Positions 16,946 through 22,873 of a stretch of 26,198 bases of DNA are shown in pieces. This DNA is from Pseudomonadota bacterium. GTDB taxonomy: Bacteria; Pseudomonadota; Alphaproteobacteria; Caulobacterales; Caulobacteraceae. How positions within the stretch are numbered: position 1 is the first letter of the stretch; the number at the start of each line of letters is the position of its first letter. The notes below the pieces were generated by a model, which was not told the DNA's origin, did no database searches, and saw only the letters and a program-made list of their open reading frames with translations. The stretch covers positions 1 to 26,198 of the forward strand of contig JAEXKM010000023.1 of the NCBI GenBank assembly GCA_023445705.1, read 5' to 3'. The position numbers and the translations under genes were made by a program.

Positions 16946-17416
16946 CTAGCCCCTCCGCGCTTCGTAGATCGCCCGTTCCAGGGCTCGGGCGAAATCGGCC
17001 CGCTCCACCGGGCTGAGCGCCGCAGCGACGCTGGCGTGGCGGCCGGACATGGCCAGGCGGACGCCATGCACCACCTGGTCCTCATCGACCTCCAGGGCGA
17101 CGCGGGTGAAGGCGGTGGGGCTCTCCCAGATCACTTCGGCGGACTTGGGCGTCTCGCGAACCACCTGCACCTCGCGCGATGTCACCCGGACCCGCTCGAT
17201 CCGCTTGGCTGCGGCATAGCTGGCCAGGAAGGCGACCGTCACGGCCACAACGTCCATGCCGAGGAAGACCGGCACGAAGGTCGCCCCCATCGACAGGAAG
17301 ACGGCCGCGGCGACGCAATTGAAGAAGGTGACGAGGCTGATCAGCACCACGAACCCGCGCTGCGAGAGCGAGCGGTTCGGGGTGATCACCGCATCCATGT
17401 AGATCAGGCCATCCAT
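16946..17416 (-). CDS. DUF2244 family membrane protein
   Basis: A small inner-membrane protein of 156 residues. It matches the DUF2244 pattern: TPNRSLSQRGF at the N-terminus, two adjacent membrane spans (about 21-43 and 46-69), then a beta-rich cytoplasmic domain with a charged turn and a short C-terminal helix. Function is unknown in the family. I chose the ATG at 17416; another ATG six codons later (17398) is equally possible, and a longer frame from 17503 would overlap the nth start. Neither start has a convincing ribosome site. It is divergent from nth with about 80 bases between, and its stop lies four bases from the stop of the converging hydrolase gene. Confidence 0.82.
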   Translation of the reverse strand: MDGLIYMDAVITPNRSLSQRGFVVLISLVTFFNCVAAAVFLSMGATFVPVFLGMDVVAVTVAFLASYAAAKRIERVRVTSREVQVVRETPKSAEVIWESPTAFTRVALEVDEDQVVHGVRLAMSGRHASVAAALSPVERADFARALERAIYEARRG

Positions 17417-17496
17417 CCTGGGACGCCAATCTAATCCGGAAATCAGCGGTGCAAAGCCTTGGCGGCAGGCCCGGGCCGGGCGATGTTCCGGCCGCC

Positions 17497-18171
17497 ATGG
17501 CAAAGTCTGTCCCGAAGAAGCGTCTCAGCCCGGCCGAAAAGGCCCGCATCACCGAACTTTTTCATCGCTTCGAGGCGCTGAGCGACGACCCGCGCACGGA
17601 GCTGGACTACGACAGTCCCTACACCCTGGTCGTGGCGGTGGCCCTGTCGGCCCAGGCCACCGACGTCTCGGTGAACAAGGCGACCGCCAAGCTGTTCGAA
17701 GTCGCCGATACGCCGCAGAAGATGCTGGCGCTGGGGGAAGAAGGCCTGATCCCCTACATCGCCTCCATCGGCCTCTATCGCACCAAGGCCAAGAACGTGA
17801 TCGCGGCTGCGCGGATCATCATGGAGAAGCATGGCGGCGAGGTGCCGCTGAACCGCGAGGACCTGATGGCCCTGCCTGGCGTCGGTCGCAAGACGGCCAG
17901 CGTCGTGTTGAACGAACTGCGGGTCGAACCGGCCATCGCCGTGGACACCCACGTCTTCCGCGTCTCACATCGGCTGAAACTCTCCAGCGGGAAGACTCCT
18001 GATCAGGTCGAGGCCGACCTGATGGCCATCGTGCCCGAGCCCTACCTGACCCGCGCCCATCACTGGCTGATCCTACACGGCCGCTACACCTGTACGGCCC
18101 GGCGCCCGAAGTGCGAGGAGTGTCCGGTCGGCGACCTTTGCCCGTCGCGCCGGCTGTTCCTGGCGTCATAG
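17497..18171 (+). CDS. nth: Endonuclease III (DNA glycosylase/AP lyase)
   Basis: Base-excision repair enzyme that removes oxidised pyrimidines and cleaves the abasic site. It has 224 residues from MAKSVPKK; an earlier in-frame ATG at 17449 adds 16 untypical residues. The helix-hairpin-helix LPGVGRKTASVV holds the catalytic Lys132, and AVDTHVFRVSHRL supplies Asp150. Four cysteines (199, 206, 209, 215) in the C-X6-C-X2-C-X5-C pattern bind the [4Fe-4S] cluster. All active-site residues are present. No partner operon is obvious; it is divergent from the DUF2244 gene and converges on the small gene at 18212. Confidence 0.97.
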   Translation: MAKSVPKKRLSPAEKARITELFHRFEALSDDPRTELDYDSPYTLVVAVALSAQATDVSVNKATAKLFEVADTPQKMLALGEEGLIPYIASIGLYRTKAKNVIAAARIIMEKHGGEVPLNREDLMALPGVGRKTASVVLNELRVEPAIAVDTHVFRVSHRLKLSSGKTPDQVEADLMAIVPEPYLTRAHHWLILHGRYTCTARRPKCEECPVGDLCPSRRLFLAS

Positions 18172-18175
18172 GGCG

Positions 18176-18202
18176 AAGAAAAGGGCCGAGCTTCCTCGGC
18201 CC
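18176..18202 (-). terminator. Intrinsic terminator of the small gene at 18212
   Basis: On the minus strand GGGCCGAG pairs with CTCGGCCC (18183-18202) as an exact eight-base stem with a four-base loop, followed directly by TTTTCTT (18182-18176). It begins 10 bases after the small gene's stop codon. On the plus strand the same hairpin could also end nth, but there it is followed by CCCACTCGTCTT, a poor T-run. Confidence 0.8.
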
Positions 18203-18211
18203 CCACTCGTC

Positions 18212-18496
18212 TTAGGTGATGCGCTTCACGCTCGGCGGGTCGCTGCTGGGAAAGCTTTCTTCCAGGCCTTCGTCGAGCAGCGCTTCCTGGCGATCCTCTG
18301 CCTGCTTGGCCTTCGCGGCGAGCTGATCGGGCTTTTCGTTTTCGCCGAGCGGCTTGGCCGGCCGAGCGTGCGGCGACTGGCTGCTGTGATCGGCCATTTG
18401 AGGCTTGCCCTCGACGGCGGCGTCCGCCGCCGCCGCGCCGGAACCGATGCTCGCGCCCTTCGCCGGTTTCGACTTGTCGCGCTTTAGGATACCCAT
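18212..18496 (-). CDS. Small hydrophilic protein with C-terminal EESFPSSDPPS segment
   Basis: A 94-residue, highly charged and probably disordered protein. It starts MGILKRDKSKPAKG, has an alanine run (21-28), a lysine/glutamate-rich middle, and ends in LDEGLEESFPSSDPPSVKRIT. I recall similar tails (DE.LEE.FPASDPPS) in small uncharacterised proteins of other alphaproteobacteria; this is memory, not a search. There is no signal peptide, membrane span or enzymatic motif. Translation is well supported: GGAGG lies six bases before the ATG, and a clear intrinsic terminator follows the stop, so it is its own transcription unit. It is divergent from the adenosine kinase gene with 135 bases between. 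Function unknown. Confidence 0.82.
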   Translation of the reverse strand: MGILKRDKSKPAKGASIGSGAAAADAAVEGKPQMADHSSQSPHARPAKPLGENEKPDQLAAKAKQAEDRQEALLDEGLEESFPSSDPPSVKRIT

Positions 18497-18631
18497 GTTG
18501 GTCCTCCAGATTGCCCAGGATCAACTCATGGGAAGCGGCGCGGTTGCCGCTGCGCGCTTGGCTCCGTTGCTCCGGCCGGCCTTTGCCTGTACGACGCAAG
18601 GCCCGTTTCCGCGAAAGCCGACCATCCCCGC

Positions 18632-19621
18632 ATGACCGAGCTCTACGACGTCGCCGCCATCGGCAACGCCATCGTCGACGTGATCGCCCCGGCGACCGAC
18701 GAATTCCTGGTTCAGCAAGGCATGGACAAGGGCGCCATGATGCTGGTCGACGAGACGCGCAGCGCCGCGATCTACAAGGCGATGGCGCCCGGCATCGAGG
18801 CCTCCGGCGGGTCGGCCGGCAACACCGTGGCGGGCCTGGCCTCCTTCGGCGGCCGCGGCGCCTTTCTCGGCAAGGTCGCGGACGACCAGCTCGGCAAGGT
18901 CTTCGCCCACGACATGCGCGCCATCGGCGCCCACTTCGACACGCCTCCGCTGCTGAACGGCAAGGCGACTGCGGTCTCCATGATCAACGTCACGCCCGAC
19001 GGCGAACGGACTATGTCGACCTTCCTCGGCGCCTCCACCGAGTTCACCTCCGAGGACATCGACGCGGCCATCGTCGAGGCGGCCAAGATCGTCTACCTCG
19101 AAGGCTATCTATTCGACGCCGAGGCCGCCCGCCGCGCCTTCGCCAAGGCCGCCGGCCTGGCCCATGGCGCCGGGCGGATGATCGCCATCACCCTCTCCGA
19201 CAGCTTCGTGGTCGACCGCCACCGCGAAGGCCTGCTGGCCTTCCTGGAAACCCAGGTCGACCTGGTCTTCGCCAACGCCTCCGAGATCACCTCGCTGTTC
19301 CAGACCGACGACTTCGACGCCGCCGTCGACGCCCTGCGCTCCAAGGTGAAGATCGCCGCGGTCACCCGCAGCGAAAAAGGCTCGGTGATCGCCGCCGGCG
19401 GCGAAACCTTCGAGGTTTCCGCCTTCCCGGTCGAGAAAGTCGTGGACACGACCGGCGCAGGCGACCAATACGCAGCCGGATTCATGTACGGCCTCGCCAC
19501 TGGCCGGCCGCTCAACGTGTGCGGCCAACTCGGTTCGCTGGCGGCGGCGGAAGTGATCTCGCACTATGGCCCGCGCCCCCTGGTCAGCCTGAAAGACCTG
19601 GCGGCGTCCAAAGGACTCTAA
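18632..19621 (+). CDS. PfkB-family adenosine kinase
   Basis: Probable adenosine kinase (adenosine + ATP to AMP + ADP), 329 residues, with a ribokinase fold. GGSAGNT at 59-65 is the first PfkB signature and the sugar-binding region. DTTGAGDQ at 272-279 is the second, with Asp278 as catalytic base and GAG as anion hole. The N-terminus YDVAAIGNAIVDV is typical of the adenosine kinase branch. A different sugar or nucleoside substrate cannot be ruled out from sequence alone. ahcY nearby makes adenosine salvage a sensible role. No Shine-Dalgarno sequence precedes the ATG, so it may be leaderless or weakly translated. hisB starts two bases after its stop, so it probably heads this his cluster. Confidence 0.88.
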   Translation: MTELYDVAAIGNAIVDVIAPATDEFLVQQGMDKGAMMLVDETRSAAIYKAMAPGIEASGGSAGNTVAGLASFGGRGAFLGKVADDQLGKVFAHDMRAIGAHFDTPPLLNGKATAVSMINVTPDGERTMSTFLGASTEFTSEDIDAAIVEAAKIVYLEGYLFDAEAARRAFAKAAGLAHGAGRMIAITLSDSFVVDRHREGLLAFLETQVDLVFANASEITSLFQTDDFDAAVDALRSKVKIAAVTRSEKGSVIAAGGETFEVSAFPVEKVVDTTGAGDQYAAGFMYGLATGRPLNVCGQLGSLAAAEVISHYGPRPLVSLKDLAASKGL

Positions 19622-19623
19622 GG

Positions 19624-20214
19624 ATGGCCCGCACCGCGGAAGTGGTCCGCAACACCAAGGAGACCCAGATCACCGTTCGCGTGGATCTGGACGGCTCCGG
19701 CGTCGCCGATGTCGAGACCGGCATCGGCTTCTTCGACCACATGCTGGATGGTCTCGCGCGATTTAGCGGGATCGACCTCTATGTCCGGACCACGGGTGAC
19801 CTGCACATCGACTTCCACCACACCGTGGAAGACACCGGCATCGTCATCGGCCAGGCGATCAGGCAGGCGCTGGACGGCTTCAAGGGCATCTACCGCTTCG
19901 GTCACGCCTATGTCCCGATGGACGAAACCCTGACGCGCTGCGCCCTCGACCTCTGCAACCGGCCCTATCTGATCTGGAAGGTCGCGTTCAAGACCCCGAA
20001 GATCGGCGAGTTCGACACCGAGCTGTTCAAGGAATTCCACCAGGCCTTCGCCATGAATCTGGGCGCCTGCGTGCACCTCGAAACCCTCTACGGCGACAAC
20101 AGCCACCACATCGCCGAAAGCGGCTTCAAGGCCCTGGGCCGCGCCCTACGCGTGGCGATCGAACTCGACCCCAAGACCCATGGTCACGCTCCGTCGACCA
20201 AGGGCGTGCTCTAA
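19624..20214 (+). CDS. hisB: Imidazoleglycerol-phosphate dehydratase
   Basis: Removes water from imidazole-glycerol phosphate to form imidazole-acetol phosphate, the sixth step of histidine synthesis. It has 196 residues and is the monofunctional form, without the phosphatase domain of E. coli HisB. Metal-binding motifs are present: FFDHML with His39, HHTVEDTG at 65-72, and DNSHHIAE at 158-165. I set the start at the ATG at 19624, two bases after the adenosine kinase stop. A much longer open frame upstream is only a shadow of that gene. AAAGGA about 10 bases before the start, inside the upstream gene, may serve as ribosome site. The product feeds HisC, which is not in this window. Confidence 0.97.
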   Translation: MARTAEVVRNTKETQITVRVDLDGSGVADVETGIGFFDHMLDGLARFSGIDLYVRTTGDLHIDFHHTVEDTGIVIGQAIRQALDGFKGIYRFGHAYVPMDETLTRCALDLCNRPYLIWKVAFKTPKIGEFDTELFKEFHQAFAMNLGACVHLETLYGDNSHHIAESGFKALGRALRVAIELDPKTHGHAPSTKGVL

Positions 20215-20227
20215 GGAATCCATTCCC

Positions 20228-20860
20228 ATGCAGAGCGTCGCCCTGATCGACTACGGGTCGGGCAACCTTCGCTCGGCCGAAAAGGCCCTCGTCCGCGCCG
20301 CCGATGGCCGCGCTAACATTCAGGTCACCTCCGATCCGGAGCTGGTGGCTGCGGCCGATCGCGTCGTGCTGCCTGGCGTCGGCGCCTTTGCAGCGTGCAT
20401 GCAGGCCCTGGGCGAGCGGCCCGGCCTCGTCGAAGCCATGACCCACGTCGTCCAGGAGAAGGGCCGCCCCTTCCTGGGCGTCTGCGTCGGCATGCAACTG
20501 CTGGCCAGCCGCGGCCTGGAGTTCGGTGAGACCGGTGGACTCGACTGGATCGCCGGCGACGTCCGCCGCGTCCAGCCGAACGATCCGTCCGTGAAGATCC
20601 CTCACATGGGCTGGAACAACCTCATCGATCCGCGCGGCCCCGCGCCGATCGCCGGGGTCGGCGAGTCCCCCATGTATTTCACCCACTCATTCGCCTTCTT
20701 TCCGTCCTCGGAAGAAGATGTCGCCGCCTGGGTCGAGCACGGCGAGCGTTTCCCTGCCGCCGTCGCCAAGAACAATGTGGCCGGCGTGCAGTTTCACCCT
20801 GAAAAATCCCAAAGCGCCGGCATCGCCCTGCTGGCGCGCTTCCTGGAGTGGCGTCCGTGA
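20228..20860 (+). CDS. hisH: Imidazole-glycerol-phosphate synthase, glutaminase subunit
   Basis: Class I glutamine amidotransferase of 210 residues that supplies ammonia to HisF. The catalytic triad is visible: Cys86 in GVCVGMQLL, then His190 and Glu192 in FHPEKSQ. DYGSGNLRS at the N-terminus and PHMGWN at 125-130 are typical. I chose the ATG at 20228 (MQSVALIDYG), which has AAGGAA nine bases upstream, spanning the hisB stop; an earlier in-frame ATG at 20180 lies inside hisB. It works as a heterodimer with HisF, encoded two genes downstream. Its stop overlaps the hisA start as GTGA. Confidence 0.97.
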   Translation: MQSVALIDYGSGNLRSAEKALVRAADGRANIQVTSDPELVAAADRVVLPGVGAFAACMQALGERPGLVEAMTHVVQEKGRPFLGVCVGMQLLASRGLEFGETGGLDWIAGDVRRVQPNDPSVKIPHMGWNNLIDPRGPAPIAGVGESPMYFTHSFAFFPSSEEDVAAWVEHGERFPAAVAKNNVAGVQFHPEKSQSAGIALLARFLEWRP

Positions 20861-21579
20861 TCCTCTATCCGGCCATCGACCTCAAAGACGGCCAATGCGT
20901 CCGCGTCCTGCACGGGGACCTGGACACCGCCACGGTGTTCAACAACTCGCCTGCGGCCCAGGCGGCCAGCTTCGTGGAAGCCGGTTTCCACTGGGTCCAC
21001 GTCGTCGACCTGAACGGCGCCGTCCAGGGCAAGGCGGTCAATGAGAAGGCCGTCGAGGCCATTCTCGAAGCCGTGTCCATTCCGGTGCAGCTCGGCGGCG
21101 GCATCCGCAGCCTGACCGACATCGAAGGCTGGATCGAGGCCGGCGTCAGCCGCGTCATCCTGGGCACGGTCGCCGTCACCGAGCCCGAGATCGTCCGCAA
21201 GGCCGCCAAGCTGTGGCCCGAGCAGATCGCCGTCTCCGTGGACGTCCGCGGCGGCAAGGTCGCCACCCAGGGCTGGACCGAGAGCTCGGACCTGGACGCC
21301 GTGACCGTCGCCAAGCGCTTCGAAGACGCCGGCGTCGGCGCCCTGATCATCACCGACATCGACCGTGACGGCACCGTCATGGGCTTCAACGTCGAAGCCT
21401 TCGGCGCCATCGCCGACGCCGTGGCCATCCCGGTGATCGCGGCCGGCGGCCTCGCCTCGGTCGACGACATCGTCAAGCTGAAGGCCCGCAAGGGGGTGCC
21501 GATCGCCGGCGCCGTTCTCGGCCGCGCCCTCTACAACGGCGCGATCTCGCCGGAAGAGGCCCTGAAGGTCGCCGCCTGA
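20857..21579 (+). CDS. hisA: ProFAR isomerase (HisA)
   Basis: Isomerises ProFAR to PRFAR, the substrate of HisF, in the fourth step of histidine synthesis. It is a (beta/alpha)8 barrel of 240 residues. Asp8 in PAIDLKDG and Asp129 in SVDVRGG are the expected acid/base pair. The half-barrel phosphate sites are LGGGIRS at about 79-85 and AAGGLAS near 195. I chose the GTG at 20857, which overlaps the hisH stop by four bases and gives the family beginning MILYPAIDLKDG; a GTG three codons earlier (20848) is also possible. The stop overlaps the hisF ATG by one base. Confidence 0.96.
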   Translation: MILYPAIDLKDGQCVRVLHGDLDTATVFNNSPAAQAASFVEAGFHWVHVVDLNGAVQGKAVNEKAVEAILEAVSIPVQLGGGIRSLTDIEGWIEAGVSRVILGTVAVTEPEIVRKAAKLWPEQIAVSVDVRGGKVATQGWTESSDLDAVTVAKRFEDAGVGALIITDIDRDGTVMGFNVEAFGAIADAVAIPVIAAGGLASVDDIVKLKARKGVPIAGAVLGRALYNGAISPEEALKVAA

Positions 21580-22373
21580 TGCTCAAGGTTCGCGTCATCC
21601 CCTGTCTGGACGTCAAGGACGGCCGCGTGGTGAAGGGCGTGAACTTCGTCGCCCTGCGCGACGCCGGCGATCCGGTCGAGCAGGCTACCGCCTATGACGC
21701 CGCCGGCGCCGACGAGCTGATGTTTCTCGACATCACCGCCAGCCACGAACGCCGCGGCGCGATCCTCGACGTGATCGCGCGCACCGCCGACGTGTGCTTC
21801 ATGCCGCTCAGCGTCGGCGGCGGCATTCGCCAGGTCGAAGACGCCCGCAGGCTGCTGTTGGCCGGCGCCGACAAGATCAGCGTCAACACCGCCGCGGTCG
21901 AAAACCCGGATCTCATCTCCGCCTGCGCCGACGCCTTCGGCTCGCAGGCCGTCGTGGTGGCCATAGACGCCAAGCACGGCGCCGCCGTTTCCGGCGGCGG
22001 CGGCCGCAATGACGGCTGGCGCGTCTTCACCTATGGCGGCCGCAACGACACCGGCCTGGATGTGGTCGAATATGCGGTGGACGCCGTCCGCCGCGGGGCG
22101 GGCGAGATCCTGCTCACCTCCATGGACCGCGACGGGGCCAAGACCGGCTACGACCTGGACCTGCTCAAGGCGGTCACCAGCGCGGTCAACGTGCCGGTTA
22201 TCGCGTCCGGCGGGGCGGGCAACGCCCAGCACATGGTCGACGCGGTGACCAAGGGGGGCGCCGACGCCGTTCTCGCCGCCTCGATCTTCCACTTCGGCGA
22301 AGTGTCGGTCGGAGAGGTCAAGCGAGCCATGGCCGACGCCAGTATCCCGGTTCGGATCACGGAGGCCGCATGA
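21579..22373 (+). CDS. hisF: Imidazole-glycerol-phosphate synthase, cyclase subunit
   Basis: Combines PRFAR with ammonia from HisH to give imidazole-glycerol phosphate and AICAR, the latter returning to purine synthesis. It is a (beta/alpha)8 barrel of 264 residues, homologous to HisA. The catalytic aspartates are Asp11 in LDVKDGRVVKG and Asp130 in VVAIDAKHG. Phosphate loops VGGGIR (79-84) and ASGGAGN are intact. The segment GGGGRNDGW (about 137-146) is slightly glycine-rich for this loop. The ATG shares one base with the hisA stop (TGATG), and the stop overlaps the hisE start as ATGA, so all four genes are tightly coupled. Confidence 0.97.
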   Translation: MLKVRVIPCLDVKDGRVVKGVNFVALRDAGDPVEQATAYDAAGADELMFLDITASHERRGAILDVIARTADVCFMPLSVGGGIRQVEDARRLLLAGADKISVNTAAVENPDLISACADAFGSQAVVVAIDAKHGAAVSGGGGRNDGWRVFTYGGRNDTGLDVVEYAVDAVRRGAGEILLTSMDRDGAKTGYDLDLLKAVTSAVNVPVIASGGAGNAQHMVDAVTKGGADAVLAASIFHFGEVSVGEVKRAMADASIPVRITEAA

Positions 22374-22696
22374 GCCGCTTCGCCGACATCCTTGAGCGCC
22401 TGGCCGCCACCATCGAGGCGCGCAAGGGCGCAGACCCGGAAAGTTCCTATACGGCCAAGCTGCTGGCTGGCGGAATCGATCGCCCGGCCAAGAAGTTCGG
22501 CGAGGAAGCCTTCGAGACGGTCATCGCCGCGGCCCAGGGCGACCAGGCCGGCCTCGCCGCTGAAAGCGCCGACCTCATCTATCACTGGCTGGTCCTGCTG
22601 GCCGCCGCCGACGTCAGCCTGGACGACGTCGCCGCCAAGCTCGAAGCCCGCGAAGGCGTGTCTGGTCTGGCCGAGAAGGCGTCCCGGGGGCAGTAG
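22370..22696 (+). CDS. hisE: Phosphoribosyl-ATP diphosphatase
   Basis: Second step of histidine synthesis: hydrolysis of phosphoribosyl-ATP to phosphoribosyl-AMP and diphosphate. It has 108 residues and an all-helical MazG-like fold. KKFGEEAFET at 41-50 and ESADLIYHW at 65-73 carry the metal-binding glutamates and aspartate. It is the stand-alone form; the cyclohydrolase hisI is not fused or adjacent. It overlaps hisF by four bases and is the last gene of the cluster, with the second repeat element starting 30 bases after its stop. Confidence 0.95.
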   Translation: MSRFADILERLAATIEARKGADPESSYTAKLLAGGIDRPAKKFGEEAFETVIAAAQGDQAGLAAESADLIYHWLVLLAAADVSLDDVAAKLEAREGVSGLAEKASRGQ

Positions 22697-22725
22697 TCGG
22701 CCTTCCGGTGCGCGATCAAACACGG

Positions 22726-22860
22726 GTGTCATCCCGGTTTCGGCCAAAGGCCGAAGACCGGGACCCATGAACACCAGATCTCTCCGAGAAACCCTCCGCA
22801 CCACACCATCGAGCCCGGCGCGTATGGGTCCCGGTCTTGCTACGCAAACCGGGATGACAC
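22726..22860. repeat. Dispersed palindromic repeat, copy 2
   Basis: A 135-base element in the gap between the converging hisE and polA genes. It has the same outer arms as copy 1, GTGTCATCCCGG (22726-22737) and CCGGGATGACAC (22849-22860), and the same inner arms, CCGGGACCCAT (22758-22768) and ATGGGTCCCGG (22824-22834). The left hairpin matches copy 1 except for the loop (AAA in place of GTA). The right hairpin is CCCGGT-C-TTGC/GCAA-ACCGGG with loop TAC, different in sequence from copy 1 yet still paired. The flank GAACACC after the left half is also shared. It could double as a bidirectional transcription barrier between the two operons. Confidence 0.9.
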
Positions 22861-22873
22861 TGTAGTTTCGACC

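Noticed and set aside
15115..17085. A 656-codon minus-strand frame opposite pdxY and the serine hydrolase
   Set aside because: Both plus-strand genes carry complete catalytic motifs, and the antisense protein has none.
18511..20214. A single 567-codon frame suggesting a HisB fusion
   Set aside because: The part before 19624 is the shadow of the adenosine kinase gene; only the last 196 codons are HisB.
14724..22860. CRISPR array from the repeated segments
   Set aside because: Only two copies nearly 8 kb apart, with internal palindromes and no regular spacers or cas genes.
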